From contig JABAHL010000002.1 in NCBI GenBank assembly GCA_019353055.1, positions 283,556-347,555 of the forward strand: 64,000 bases of DNA, written 5' to 3'. This DNA is from Faucicola osloensis_C (GTDB taxonomy: Bacteria > Pseudomonadota > Gammaproteobacteria > Pseudomonadales > Moraxellaceae). A model generated the notes under the pieces. That model had not been told where the DNA came from. It ran no database searches and was given only the letters and a program-made list of their open reading frames with translations. Below, one piece after another: positions 27,079-36,402 of this stretch. Position numbers and translations under genes: made by a program. Within the stretch, counting starts at the first letter, position 1, and each line of letters opens with the position of its first letter.

Positions 27079-28131
27079 ATGGCGTTCACCCTCGCACAAA
27101 TTTTGGATTTTTTAGCTAGTGACGTCATTGACCAAGGGGATGCAAATACCCGCCAAAATTTGCAGAAACAAATTTCCAAAATTGCTTCCCTTGACGATGC
27201 CACCGACACCGATATCACGTTTATTGCCAATTCTCTATTTGAATCAAAATTGCAAACCACGGGCGCGGGCGCCGTGCTAGTCCCCGCATCTTTGCAGGAA
27301 AAATGCCCAAGCCATAGCGTTGCCATCGTGGTCAAATCACCTTATGCCGCGTATGCCAAACTGACCGCATTGTTTGAACCAACCCAAGCGTATCATCAGA
27401 CAGTCAACCCTAATTTATCGGACAGTTTGATTCACCCGACTGCCATTTTGGGTAACAATCTGCAGTTGGGCGACAACGTGCGTATTGGGGCGTATAGCCA
27501 AATTGGCGATAACTGCGTCATTGGTGATGGCGTTAAGATTGATGCCCAAGTCAATATTCAGCCCAATGTTGTGATTGGTGAAGGTAGTTTAATTGCGCCG
27601 CACGTGTACATCGGGCATGATTGTGTACTGGGTAAACATGTCAGCTTGCACAGTCATGCCAGCATTGGCAATGATGGCTTTGGCTTTGCGCCTAAAGGCA
27701 GTACAGATGAAGCAGGTTGGCAAAAAATTCACCAATTAGGGCGAGTGATACTGGGCGATCATGTCAGCGTAGGTAGCCACACCTGTATCGATCGCGGCGC
27801 AATCAATGATACGGTTATCGGTAATCATGTCATTATCGATAATTTGGTGCAAATTGCCCACAATGTGCACATTGGTGCTGGCACGGCGATTGCAGCGTGT
27901 GTGGGGATTGCTGGCAGTACAGAAATTGGTAAACGCTGCATGATTGGTGGCGCATCAGGTTTTGCAGGTCATATCAAAATTTGTGACGATGTCACGATTA
28001 CCGGCATGACGATGGTAACCAAATCGATTCACCAACCGGGTGTATATTCTTCAGGGTTGCCAGTGATGCCCAATAGTTTATGGAAAAGAGCCTATATTAA
28101 TTTTAAGCAACTTGGCAAACCAAAAAGTTAA
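27079..28131 (+). CDS. lpxD: UDP-3-O-(3-hydroxyacyl)glucosamine N-acyltransferase
   Basis: Third step of lipid A synthesis: N-acylation of UDP-3-O-acyl-glucosamine from hydroxyacyl-ACP. 350 residues. An N-terminal uridine-binding domain is followed by a left-handed beta-helix of hexapeptide repeats (I-G-D-N-V type) over ~115-310. The catalytic His is in QIAHNVHIGAGTAI. Ends with a short helical tail. GGAG before the ATG. Separated from skp by a terminator, so probably starts a new unit with fabZ and lpxA. Confidence 0.95.
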   Translation: MAFTLAQILDFLASDVIDQGDANTRQNLQKQISKIASLDDATDTDITFIANSLFESKLQTTGAGAVLVPASLQEKCPSHSVAIVVKSPYAAYAKLTALFEPTQAYHQTVNPNLSDSLIHPTAILGNNLQLGDNVRIGAYSQIGDNCVIGDGVKIDAQVNIQPNVVIGEGSLIAPHVYIGHDCVLGKHVSLHSHASIGNDGFGFAPKGSTDEAGWQKIHQLGRVILGDHVSVGSHTCIDRGAINDTVIGNHVIIDNLVQIAHNVHIGAGTAIAACVGIAGSTEIGKRCMIGGASGFAGHIKICDDVTITGMTMVTKSIHQPGVYSSGLPVMPNSLWKRAYINFKQLGKPKS

Positions 28132-28260
28132 TCGTTACCTTTATCCATCAAATAATTTGAGAAAACAACTGTAAACTCAATCTTAAAACCGTTACAATGG
28201 TTGTTTTTCACAAATCTATTTTTTTGATAAAGATGATTTAAAAGTATAAAGGATATATCC

Positions 28261-28776
28261 ATGGATTTTGATAAGTTGATTGATGAAGACATCGCAAGCC
28301 TTGCACAGATTGGGGTGACATTACCTATCAATGCCGTTGTGTTACGTGATTATCTGCCTCACCGTTATCCTTTTATGCTATTAGACAGAGTCACTGCGGT
28401 AAAACCGAACGAGTGGATTACCGGTGTTAAAAATATCACCATTAACGAGCCTTTTTTTAATGGGCATTTCCCTGAAGAGCCTATCATGCCAGGCGTGTTA
28501 ATGATTGAAGCCATGGCGCAGGTAGCGGGTGTGCTGGGTTTTATCAGCAAAAATGTCAAACCTAGAGATGGCTATATTTATCTGTTCGCTGGGGTCGATA
28601 AAGTACGGTTTAAACGTCAAGTTATTCCCGGTGATCAGCTCATTTTACGCGCCAAAAAGACCATGGAGCGTCACAGTATCTATAAATTTAGTTGTACAGC
28701 GTGCGTGGGCGATGAGTTGGCAGCCAGTGCAGAAATCACCATTGCAGAGCAGCGTACCCAATATCATCAGTCATGA
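28261..28776 (+). CDS. fabZ: (3R)-hydroxyacyl-ACP dehydratase FabZ
   Basis: Dehydrates 3-hydroxyacyl-ACP in fatty acid elongation. 171 residues, with an extra ~28 at the N-terminus compared with the ~150-residue core that starts LRDYLPHRYPFMLLDRV. Catalytic His is in HRYPF and Glu in PIMPGVLMIEAMAQ; NEPFFNGHFP is conserved. AAAGGATA precedes the ATG, supporting the long start. Its position between lpxD and lpxA couples fatty-acid and lipid A synthesis, which compete for 3-hydroxyacyl-ACP. Confidence 0.95.
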   Translation: MDFDKLIDEDIASLAQIGVTLPINAVVLRDYLPHRYPFMLLDRVTAVKPNEWITGVKNITINEPFFNGHFPEEPIMPGVLMIEAMAQVAGVLGFISKNVKPRDGYIYLFAGVDKVRFKRQVIPGDQLILRAKKTMERHSIYKFSCTACVGDELAASAEITIAEQRTQYHQS

Positions 28777-29001
28777 CTTTAACCTCATTTTTACATGGCT
28801 TGAATAAGGCGCTTTTGAGTAAGCTGTAGCGATAAAATCTGTTTAAGTTAAGCAAAATCCTTGATAAAAATGGCATACTTTAGTAAAAATGCTATAATGT
28901 CGTTTTTATTTTAACCTGCTGCTTGTTAGCTTTGCCTATGGGTTCAGCTAAACCTGTATTTTTAATTCTTCTTGAATAGTGGGCTGGTATAAGGATTTTT
29001 C

Positions 29002-29778
29002 ATGACGATTCACCCAACGGCGATTATTGATGCCACTGCAACGATACACCCGTCGGTCAAGATAGGGCCGTATTGCATTATTGGTGAACATGTCACAATT
29101 GGGGCGCAGACCGTGCTTCACCCCCATGTCGTCATTAGCAAGTTTACCCGTATCGGTGAGCGTAACCAGATTTTTCAATTCGCTAGCATCGGCGAAGACT
29201 GCCAAGACCTCAAATACCAAGGCGAGGAGACGTGGCTAGAAATTGGTGATGACAATCGCATTCGCGAAGCCTGTAGCATTCATCGCGGCACGGTACAAGA
29301 TAAAGGCATCACACGCGTTGGTAGCCGTAATCTGTTTATGGTCAATACCCATATTGCGCATGATTGCGTGATTGGGAGCGACAACATTGTGGCTAATAAT
29401 GTGGGAATTGCAGGTCATGTCCGCATCGGTAACCATGTGATTGTCGGTGGTAATTCAGGTATTCACCAATTTTGTAGTATTGATGATTATAGCTTGATTG
29501 GTGGCGCAAGCTTGATTTTAAAAGATGTTGCGGCTTTTAACATGGTATCTGGCAACCCTGCCAAAAGCCATGGTCTTAATATCGAAGGCATGCGCCGCAA
29601 AGGTTGGTCAAAGCAGACTATTGATTATCTGCGCCAAGCTTATCGGGTGATTTTCCGTTCAGGACTGACCAAGGAAGAAGCCATTGTCGCGGTGAGCGAG
29701 CAGCTATTAACCCAAGAACCTTTGGTACAATTGCTATTGGATTCCTTGATTCATAGCGAACGTGGCTTAGTCAGATAA
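29002..29778 (+). CDS. lpxA: UDP-N-acetylglucosamine acyltransferase
   Basis: First step of lipid A synthesis. 258 residues, a left-handed beta-helix of hexapeptide repeats. The catalytic His lies in VNTHIAHDCVIG; GGNSGIHQFC and GNPAKSHGLNIEGMRRKG are family hallmarks. TAAGGA precedes the ATG. The 225-base gap after fabZ has no obvious gene. lpxB, which often follows lpxA, is not present; transcription ends in the terminator at 29846-29872. Confidence 0.96.
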   Translation: MTIHPTAIIDATATIHPSVKIGPYCIIGEHVTIGAQTVLHPHVVISKFTRIGERNQIFQFASIGEDCQDLKYQGEETWLEIGDDNRIREACSIHRGTVQDKGITRVGSRNLFMVNTHIAHDCVIGSDNIVANNVGIAGHVRIGNHVIVGGNSGIHQFCSIDDYSLIGGASLILKDVAAFNMVSGNPAKSHGLNIEGMRRKGWSKQTIDYLRQAYRVIFRSGLTKEEAIVAVSEQLLTQEPLVQLLLDSLIHSERGLVR

Positions 29779-29845
29779 GGTAGTAAGAGAGGATAGCATT
29801 GCTATTTAACGTATTTTAGCGTATCAACAGCAGCTTATAAAAAGT

Positions 29846-29872
29846 AAAAAAGAGCCAAATCGGCTCTTTTTT
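29846..29872. terminator. Bidirectional terminator between lpxA and tgt
   Basis: 11-bp stem AAAAAAGAGCC / GGCTCTTTTTT around loop AAATC, between convergent stops at 29778 and 29894. Confidence 0.9.
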
Positions 29873-29893
29873 TAGGTGTTTTTTATGTGTGTT

Positions 29894-31030
29894 TTAGGTC
29901 AAATGCAAATCAGGTTTTGGTAAGTTTTGCTGCTGATAAAAAGTATCGACAAACGCATCAAACTTATCATCTTCAATGGACTGACGAATATCTACCATCA
30001 AGCGCTGATAGTAACGCAAATTGTGTATGGTGCCCAACTGTGCCGATAGCATTTCATTGCATTTAAACAAATGATGCAAATAGGCGCGGCTAAAATTCTG
30101 ACAAGTATAACAATCACATTCGCTATCAAGCGGACTTTGGTCAAAACGGTGCACCGCATTTTTAATTTTAACGGCGCCAAAAGTGGTGAAATAATGACCA
30201 TTTCGAGCGTTACGTGTTGGCATCACGCAATCAAACATATCAACGCCGCGGCGTACCGCTTCCACGATGTCCTCAGGTTTACCCACACCCATCAAGTATC
30301 TGGGCTTGTCGGCTGGCATATCATCGGGTAAGTAATCAAGCACCGCCATCATTTCTTCTTTTGGCTCACCGACTGACAGCCCACCAATGGCATAGCCATC
30401 AAACCCAATAGCGAGCAACCCTTCTAGGGATTTTTCGCGAAGGTTGCGATACATACTGCCTTGGATAATACCAAACAAAGCATTCTTGTTACCCAGTTTT
30501 TCATGTGCATTTTTACAGCGCTCGCCCCAACGCAGCGATAGTTCAAGCGATGTATCCGCTTCGCTAGGCGTCGCAGGGTAAGGCGTGCATTCATCAAACT
30601 GCATAACGATGTCTGAGTTTAGTGAGTATTGAATTTGCATCGATATTTCGGGGGATAAAAATACTTTTGCGCCATCAATCGGCGAGCGAAAATGTACACC
30701 TTCCTCGACGATTTTACGCATTGCACCAAGGCTAAAGACTTGAAAACCGCCCGAATCGGTCAAAATCGGCTTATTCCAACCGATAAAGTCATGTAAGCCG
30801 CCAAATTTGTCAATGACATCGGTGGTCGGGCGCAGCCACAAATGAAAGGTATTGCCCAAGATGATTTCGGCGCCGATTTCGTGGATATCCCGCGGCAGCA
30901 TGCCTTTAACGGTGCCATACGTGCCGACAGGCATAAAGGCAGGGGTTTGCACATCGCCATGCGCGAGATGAACCGTACCACGGCGAGCACGGCTCTCGCC
31001 TGCAGCGGTTTTGTGTAAGGTAAATTGCAT
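29894..31030 (-). CDS. tgt: Queuine tRNA-ribosyltransferase (tRNA-guanine transglycosylase)
   Basis: Exchanges guanine 34 of GUN-anticodon tRNAs for preQ1. 378 residues. Substrate-binding loop ILTDSGGFQVFSL, catalytic region GGLSVGEPKEEM, RYLMGVGKPEDIVEAV and MFDCVMPTRNARNG, and the zinc site CDCYTCQNFSRAYLHH are all intact. It lies 56 bases downstream of queA on the same strand. I saw no yajC-secDF downstream, where they often lie; instead a terminator and lpxA follow. Confidence 0.97.
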   Translation of the reverse strand: MQFTLHKTAAGESRARRGTVHLAHGDVQTPAFMPVGTYGTVKGMLPRDIHEIGAEIILGNTFHLWLRPTTDVIDKFGGLHDFIGWNKPILTDSGGFQVFSLGAMRKIVEEGVHFRSPIDGAKVFLSPEISMQIQYSLNSDIVMQFDECTPYPATPSEADTSLELSLRWGERCKNAHEKLGNKNALFGIIQGSMYRNLREKSLEGLLAIGFDGYAIGGLSVGEPKEEMMAVLDYLPDDMPADKPRYLMGVGKPEDIVEAVRRGVDMFDCVMPTRNARNGHYFTTFGAVKIKNAVHRFDQSPLDSECDCYTCQNFSRAYLHHLFKCNEMLSAQLGTIHNLRYYQRLMVDIRQSIEDDKFDAFVDTFYQQQNLPKPDLHLT

Positions 31031-31057
31031 AATCTAAAGTTTCTGTAACAGGTTTTT

Positions 31058-31089
31058 TAAAAGGTTAAAATCATAAAAGGTTGAAATTA
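31058..31089 (-). repeat. 16-bp tandem duplication over the queA stop codon
   Basis: TAAAAGGTTAAAATCA followed by TAAAAGGTTGAAATTA (plus-strand reading), 14 of 16 bases identical. The second copy includes the queA stop codon. Confidence 0.7.
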
Positions 31090-32160
31090 TACCACTTTAT
31101 CCAACAACATCGCATCACCGTAACTAAAGAAACGATAGCGTTGCTCGATGGCGTGCTGATAAGCCTGTTTGATGGGCTCACTGCCTGCAAACGCTGACAC
31201 CAGCATCAATAGCGTGGATTTTGGCAAATGAAAATTGGTGATGAGCTTATCAATCACCCCAAACCTAAATGACGGATAAATAAAAATATCGGTGTCACCT
31301 GACCAAGCCGATAGCATCGGATTTTCAAAACTGGCGGTTTTTTGAAACGCCGTCTCTAATACCCGTGTCACAGTGGTACCGACTGCAATCACTTGCCCGC
31401 TACGGGCTTTGGTTTGGTTAATCAAATCAGCAGTCGCTTGGGGCAACTCGGCATATTCTGAGTGCATTTTATGGCGCAAAATATCCTCTGTCTTGACAGG
31501 GGCAAATGTGCCTGCACCGACATGCAAGGTGACAAAAGCGGTATTGATGCCCTTGGACTTGAAGGCAGCCAATACGTTATCATCAAAATGCAGGCTGGCG
31601 GTCGGTGCGGCTACGCTGGCAAGTTTGGCTGGGTCATGAAATACCGTTTGATAGCGGGTTTCGTCATTGTCATCGGCATGGCGCTCAAAATAGGGCGGAA
31701 TCGGTAGTTCACCATAGTGCTCAAGCACAGGCAATATCGGCTGGTCAAACGCTAGCAAAAATAAATTGTCCTCACGCCCCATGACCGTGGCATGAATGTT
31801 ACCATCGGCAAGGCTCAACGTTTGCCCCTCTTTTGGGCTGCGGCTGGCGCGTACATGACACAAAGCGGTGTGCTTTTGGCTCATAGTAACATCATCGGGA
31901 AAAATACGCTCGACCAATACTTCGACCGCGCCGCCACTGGCTTTTTGCCCAAACAGCCTTGCTTTCATCACCTTGGTGTCATTAAACACCACCAAGTCAC
32001 CACTATTTAATAGCTCTGGCAAATCCACAAATTGTTGGTCTTTGGGTTGACCATGGGCAGGTAAATACAGCAATCGAGAGGCGGAGCGCACCGCTAACGG
32101 ATAGCGGGCAATGAGTTCATCGGGCAGTTGATAATCAAAATCATCTAAAGTTAAAGGCAT
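31087..32160 (-). CDS. queA: S-adenosylmethionine:tRNA ribosyltransferase-isomerase
   Basis: Converts preQ1-tRNA to epoxyqueuosine-tRNA using the ribosyl part of SAM. 357 residues. Family motifs: FDYQLPDELIARYPL at the N-terminus, LVVFNDTKVMKARLFG, TLHVGAGTFAPVK, and NFHLPKSTLLMLVSAFAG. Downstream tgt completes the pair; queG (33435-34562) supplies the last step. The gene starts 7 bases after the stop of the thioesterase gene, so the three leftward genes likely form one unit. Confidence 0.96.
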   Translation of the reverse strand: MPLTLDDFDYQLPDELIARYPLAVRSASRLLYLPAHGQPKDQQFVDLPELLNSGDLVVFNDTKVMKARLFGQKASGGAVEVLVERIFPDDVTMSQKHTALCHVRASRSPKEGQTLSLADGNIHATVMGREDNLFLLAFDQPILPVLEHYGELPIPPYFERHADDNDETRYQTVFHDPAKLASVAAPTASLHFDDNVLAAFKSKGINTAFVTLHVGAGTFAPVKTEDILRHKMHSEYAELPQATADLINQTKARSGQVIAVGTTVTRVLETAFQKTASFENPMLSAWSGDTDIFIYPSFRFGVIDKLITNFHLPKSTLLMLVSAFAGSEPIKQAYQHAIEQRYRFFSYGDAMLLDKVV

Positions 32161-32167
32161 TTATGGG

Positions 32168-32749
32168 TTACTCGGTGATAGCAGAATCTTTGGCAAGGTG
32201 GACATTGGCTTTAGGAAATGGGCGCATTTTATCGGCATCCGACCAAGCTTTGACCCAGTCATCAGGTGGCATATTGATAGCTTTATAATCCAATGCGCTG
32301 AGCACTTGCTCAGTCGGCAAAACCTTGCCTGTCACGATGTTGGTGATACCGGTGCGCAGCAGCGCAGCGCAAGTCGGCTGACCTTTGACCCACATGCTTT
32401 GTTCAATATAAAACCAGCGCTCATCAACGGCTATCAGTCGGGTTTTGATGGTGACTTTATCAAATAAACGAACACGCTTACGATATTGAATGGTACTACC
32501 AGCGACCACCAGCCCCCAGCGATGCTTGAATAATTTTTTGGCAAGCCCTGAGCGAATGGCAAGATCGTTTCGCCCCAAATCAAACAGGGTAAAAATACGC
32601 CCGTTGTTCATTTCAAAAAAATGGTCAATGTCGTTGATATTAGCGGTCAAGGTGATTTCGCTGGTATCGGTTAATTGAAGCGAATGACCTTGCTTTTGTT
32701 TAATCGCGCTTTTGATGGCATGGGTGCCCAGACGTAAAAAAGGATACAT
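32168..32749 (-). CDS. Acyl-CoA thioesterase-like hotdog-fold protein
   Basis: About 193 residues from MYPFLRLG; the upstream GAGAAC gives modest ribosome-binding support, and the longer frame to 32806 overlaps repeats before the DUF924 gene. A hotdog 4HBT-type pattern is visible: DIDHFFEMNNGRIFTLFDLGRNDLAIR with a central helix, then WGLVVAGSTIQYRKRVRLFDKVTIKTR. The N-D-x-x-N type variant lacks an obvious catalytic Asp in the standard spot. Probably a cytoplasmic thioesterase of the THEM6/YbgC-like sort; substrate unknown. Its link with queA is likely positional only. Confidence 0.72.
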   Translation of the reverse strand: MYPFLRLGTHAIKSAIKQKQGHSLQLTDTSEITLTANINDIDHFFEMNNGRIFTLFDLGRNDLAIRSGLAKKLFKHRWGLVVAGSTIQYRKRVRLFDKVTIKTRLIAVDERWFYIEQSMWVKGQPTCAALLRTGITNIVTGKVLPTEQVLSALDYKAINMPPDDWVKAWSDADKMRPFPKANVHLAKDSAITE

Positions 32750-32811
32750 GGTTGTTCTCAATCTAAATTTGTGCCACATTATAGGTAAATCGCGCTTGTT
32801 TAGCAAAATTT

Positions 32812-32853
32812 GTCACTATAATTACCCGACAAGTCACTATAATTACCCTACAA
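32812..32853 (+). repeat. 21-bp tandem duplication upstream of the DUF924 gene
   Basis: Two adjacent copies of a 21-bp unit beginning GTCACTATAATTACCC, 20 of 21 bases identical. Each copy holds TATAAT, so the duplication may have doubled a -10 element just before the start at 32860. Confidence 0.88.
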
Positions 32854-32859
32854 AAGCAC

Positions 32860-33438
32860 ATGACCAATCAATCACAGGTAGCAGCGCAACCCTTATCAGC
32901 GGACGCTAAAAAGGTATTAGATTTTTGGTTGCAGGAAAATACTAAGCCATTTTGGTTTGCCAAAGATGAGGATTTTGATAAAACGGTAACGGCTAAATTT
33001 TTAGCCACACTTGAGCAAGCCAAACGAGGCGAGTTGGGGGATTGGCGAACCAGTACAAAAGGGCGACTGGCAGAAATCATTGTATTGGACCAGTTTTCGC
33101 GCAATATTTTTCGAGATTCTTCACAAGCTTTTGCCCAAGATGGCATGGCGTTAGTATTGGCGCAAGAAATCGTCAAACAGCCAGATTTTGACAAGTTAAA
33201 TCAAGATGAACGCAATTTTGCTTTAATGCCTTTTATGCATGCGGAATCGGCAAAAATTCATCAGCAGGCGTTGCCACTGTTTAAAAAATATGCCAGTGCC
33301 GATACATTAGCGTTTGAATATAAGCATCAAGCCATTATTGAGAGATTTGGGCGCTATCCGCACCGCAATGCGATTTTGGGTAGACAATCGAGTGAGGACG
33401 AAATTGCCTTCTTACAACAACCCAACTCGTCATTTTAA
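32860..33438 (+). CDS. DUF924 family protein
   Basis: 192 residues, all helical in appearance, with the family landmarks VLDFWLQE-x-x-KPFWFAKDEDFD, LAEIIVLDQFSRNIFRDS, FMHAESAKIHQQA and RFGRYPHRNAILGR. The fold is TPR-like; no enzymatic role is established. The start ATG lies only 7 bases after the 21-bp duplication and lacks a ribosome binding site, so it may be read from a leaderless or very short-leader transcript. Its 3' end overlaps the convergent queG stop by 4 bases. Confidence 0.87.
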   Translation: MTNQSQVAAQPLSADAKKVLDFWLQENTKPFWFAKDEDFDKTVTAKFLATLEQAKRGELGDWRTSTKGRLAEIIVLDQFSRNIFRDSSQAFAQDGMALVLAQEIVKQPDFDKLNQDERNFALMPFMHAESAKIHQQALPLFKKYASADTLAFEYKHQAIIERFGRYPHRNAILGRQSSEDEIAFLQQPNSSF

Positions 33439-34562
33439 CTTTTATTAAGTTGTTGCTCTATCGCCCAATCAATATGTTCTTGTGTGTTTTCGCTTAGCAT
33501 GGTGCGTTTTTGTTGCAATTTGTCAATAATGGCTTGGCTAAATGGGGCATTACCCAAGGCTACCGCCACATTGCGCATAAAATTGTCGTAGCCCGTGCGG
33601 CGAATCGGCGAGCCTTCAGTTTTTGTCAAAAAATCCTGTGCATCCCACGCCCATAACTCAAGCAGTGACACCTCATCTAAACGGTGACGCGGATTAAAAT
33701 CCTCAATCGTCGCTAATTTGGCAAATTTATTCCAAGGACAAATCAACTGACAATCATCACAGCCAAAAATACGATTGCCGATTTTTGGGCGAAGTTCTAC
33801 AGGGATTTTGCCATCTAGTTCAATGGTTAAATACGAAATACACAGCCGTGCATCGACATCATAATGCCCGGTGGGTGTTTTGCGGATGGCATGGGTAGGG
33901 CACACATGAATACAAGCACGGCAACTGCCACAATGCGATGAGACGGTTTCGATTTGCTTTTTGTCCTCTGCCAAAGGCAAGCTGGTGAATAGCTCTCCCA
34001 ACACAAAAAATGACCCCGCTTGTGGGTGAATCAGCAAGGTGTGTTTGCCTGTCCAGCCCAAACCTGCTTGCTCAGCCAACGCGCGCTCAAATATAGGCGC
34101 GGAGTCACTAAAGGGGCGAAATACAAAGTCGTTGGCATATTGCGGATAATCGGTGGTCAGTTTGTCTTGAATCAGTTTGGCTAGGGTTTTTAATAAGCCT
34201 CGCATGGTTTTATGATAATCACGTCCTCGCGCATAGCGGGCAATAATCGCTGAGTTAGGGCGCTCGTTGTCTGGCACACTGCGTTTGGGCGGCGGCGTGA
34301 CCAGATAATCTAAACGCACGCTAATGATACTTTGCGTCCTGTCAACTAACAGGGCAGGGTTAGCACGTTTATCATGATTGTCTTCAAAAAACAGCATATC
34401 GCCATGTTTACCTTGTGCTAGCCAGGTTTGCAAGGCATCAAGCTGTTTGCTAAAAATGGGATTGGCGGGATGGACAAAGCCACAATCAGCAAACCCCAAC
34501 GCCTTAGCTTGCGCTTTTATCCAGCCCTTGAGTGCATTAAGTTCATTTGTAGTGTCCAACAT
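33435..34562 (-). CDS. queG: Epoxyqueuosine reductase
   Basis: Cobalamin- and iron-sulfur-dependent reduction of epoxyqueuosine to queuosine in tRNA. 375 residues. N-terminal B12-binding part with GFADCGFV, then the two [4Fe-4S] motifs CGSCRACIHVCPTHAI and GCDDCQLICPWN, then a HEAT-like tail. Divergent from nnr, the same arrangement as queG/nnr in E. coli. Together with queA and tgt this window carries the last three enzymes of queuosine synthesis. A PduO-type cobalamin adenosyltransferase gene at 53896 is consistent with cobalamin use. Confidence 0.95.
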   Translation of the reverse strand: MLDTTNELNALKGWIKAQAKALGFADCGFVHPANPIFSKQLDALQTWLAQGKHGDMLFFEDNHDKRANPALLVDRTQSIISVRLDYLVTPPPKRSVPDNERPNSAIIARYARGRDYHKTMRGLLKTLAKLIQDKLTTDYPQYANDFVFRPFSDSAPIFERALAEQAGLGWTGKHTLLIHPQAGSFFVLGELFTSLPLAEDKKQIETVSSHCGSCRACIHVCPTHAIRKTPTGHYDVDARLCISYLTIELDGKIPVELRPKIGNRIFGCDDCQLICPWNKFAKLATIEDFNPRHRLDEVSLLELWAWDAQDFLTKTEGSPIRRTGYDNFMRNVAVALGNAPFSQAIIDKLQQKRTMLSENTQEHIDWAIEQQLNKS

Positions 34563-34632
34563 GCCAACAACCAGATAAAATTAAAATGCTATTATAGCAA
34601 AATAAACACCTACCACATCATTGGATCATCTT

Positions 34633-36291
34633 ATGCAAAGTAATGCACAGACGGATAAAAATACTGTGATGCAAAACGCCATTGCCTTATATATCCCCAA
34701 ACAAATTTATGACCTTGAAAAAAACTGGTTTAGGAAAAATGACAGTTTTGCCTTGATGCAACAAGCTGCATGGCAACTGGCACACATCATCAAGAAGGAA
34801 AGTAGCAATCAAAAAGGCAGTCACCTTCAAAAAAGCAGTCACACTCAAAAATCGGTATTGGTAGTGGCAGGCGCGGGTAATAATGGCGGCGATGCTTGGT
34901 TGGTAGCGCATTATGTGAACAAGCTTTGCCCAAATTGGTCAGTTACCGTAGTACAAGTCGCAGCGCCTAGCACCCTCGACAGCCAAACAGCAAAGCAACT
35001 GTACCAGTCAAACTGTGCAAATGCGCCAAAATATCTGACGTTGACAGCATTTTTACAGCCGCTCTATGAGCTTGGTTTAAGCTATCATTATGATATGGTG
35101 ATTGATGGGTTGTTGGGGATTGGACTCGATGGCAAGCCTAGCGGTGATTATCAGACAATCATCAATTGGATTAATCAATACCGCAAGCAAGTTCACGCTT
35201 GTCAAGTCATCAGCATCGATGTACCCAGCGGACTTAATGCCGCTACGGGCGAAGTGTACGATGATACGGCGATTAAGGCAGACAAGACACTGTGTTTAAT
35301 CGGGCGAAAAGTCGGGCTGCATATGGGGGATAGTAAAGATTATGTTGGCACTGTGATTGATGTGCCTTTGCTCCCCATTGAGCAATCAGGTATCTTGTTG
35401 CATTCCCTGTTACCTAACTTACCACAACGTCAGCAGGTGAGCCATAAAGGTACGTATGGTCATGTACTTATCATCGGTGGCAATCGGTTACAGGATGGGC
35501 ATGGCATGGCAGGGGCGGCGATATTAGCCGCCAGTGCAGCATTGAGCAGTGGTGCAGGCAAAGTCACCGTTGCTTGTCATAGTGATTTTCATTCAGCTAT
35601 TATCACCGCTTTGCCCAATGCCATGACCGCGGATTTACACAATATCGCTAGCGTCATCGAGCTGATTAACGCGGTGGATGTGGTTGCCATCGGCATGGGT
35701 CTGGGTAGGGATGAAGCAACGCTTGATTTATTTAACGAGTATCTAACCGCCATCAAACAATCAGAAAAGCTATGTGTCATTGACGCTGATGGTTTATACC
35801 ATTTGGCAGATTGGGCAGGCATGAGTGACGGTTTAACTGCGCCAATTCAACCACGATTGGGACAGTCAAACCAACGGTTTTACCTAACGCCGCATTCAGC
35901 GGAAGCAGGACGTTTGCTCAATCAACCCTATGCTGACATTGATCGAGACAAAATCAGCGCGATTCGGGCGTTAGCTCACCAATATGGGGGCAATTGGCTT
36001 ATCAAAGGGGCACAAACAATTGTACTTGAACGAGACTGTCTTGAACGAGACAGCATTGATATCTGCGGCTTGGGTAATGCCGGTATGGCAACGGCTGGCA
36101 TGGGCGACTGCTTGGCAGGTCTGATGGCGGGCTTCTTGGCGCAAGCAATTGCCGCACCGATGCTAACCTCCGTGCTCATACATGCCAAAGCGGGTGATAC
36201 GTTAGCAGAAAAAATGGGGAAATATGCGTTGCAAGCCAATCACATGGCATCGGCAATCGGTGACATCATCCATCAAATCACGCAAGATTAA
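34633..36291 (+). CDS. nnr: Bifunctional NAD(P)H-hydrate epimerase/dehydratase
   Basis: Repairs hydrated NAD(P)H. About 552 residues from the ATG at 34633 (an in-frame TTG lies at 34621). N-terminal YjeF epimerase domain (~10-250) with VVAGAGNNGGDAWLVA and the DGLLGIGLDG motif; C-terminal ADP-dependent dehydratase domain (~265-550) with GTYGHVLIIGG, NAMTADL, and the GMATAGMGDCLAGLMAG anion hole. Two low-complexity insertions come from short tandem repeats: three 18-bp units at 34801 (S-x-x-Q-K-x) and two 15-bp units at 36025 (LERDC/LERDS). Divergent from queG. Confidence 0.94.
   Translation: MQSNAQTDKNTVMQNAIALYIPKQIYDLEKNWFRKNDSFALMQQAAWQLAHIIKKESSNQKGSHLQKSSHTQKSVLVVAGAGNNGGDAWLVAHYVNKLCPNWSVTVVQVAAPSTLDSQTAKQLYQSNCANAPKYLTLTAFLQPLYELGLSYHYDMVIDGLLGIGLDGKPSGDYQTIINWINQYRKQVHACQVISIDVPSGLNAATGEVYDDTAIKADKTLCLIGRKVGLHMGDSKDYVGTVIDVPLLPIEQSGILLHSLLPNLPQRQQVSHKGTYGHVLIIGGNRLQDGHGMAGAAILAASAALSSGAGKVTVACHSDFHSAIITALPNAMTADLHNIASVIELINAVDVVAIGMGLGRDEATLDLFNEYLTAIKQSEKLCVIDADGLYHLADWAGMSDGLTAPIQPRLGQSNQRFYLTPHSAEAGRLLNQPYADIDRDKISAIRALAHQYGGNWLIKGAQTIVLERDCLERDSIDICGLGNAGMATAGMGDCLAGLMAGFLAQAIAAPMLTSVLIHAKAGDTLAEKMGKYALQANHMASAIGDIIHQITQD
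34801..34854 (+). repeat. 18-bp tandem repeat (three copies) within nnr
   Basis: Three in-frame 18-bp units encode SSNQKG, SHLQKS and SHTQKS in the epimerase domain, just before the nucleotide-binding AGAGNNGGD motif. Diverged copies, so older than the perfect duplications. Confidence 0.8.
36025..36054 (+). repeat. 15-bp tandem duplication within nnr
   Basis: CTTGAACGAGACTGT followed by CTTGAACGAGACAGC, 13 of 15 bases identical, encoding LERDC-LERDS in the dehydratase domain. Confidence 0.8.
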
Positions 36292-36402
36292 AATCACGGC
36301 AGGTTAAGAAGGTTCAATAGAAAAAAGGTGAGAATTCACTCCCCTTTAACCTTTACACACCGTTAATTTTAATTGAATGCTAAAGTCATATAGCATGCAA
36401 AG

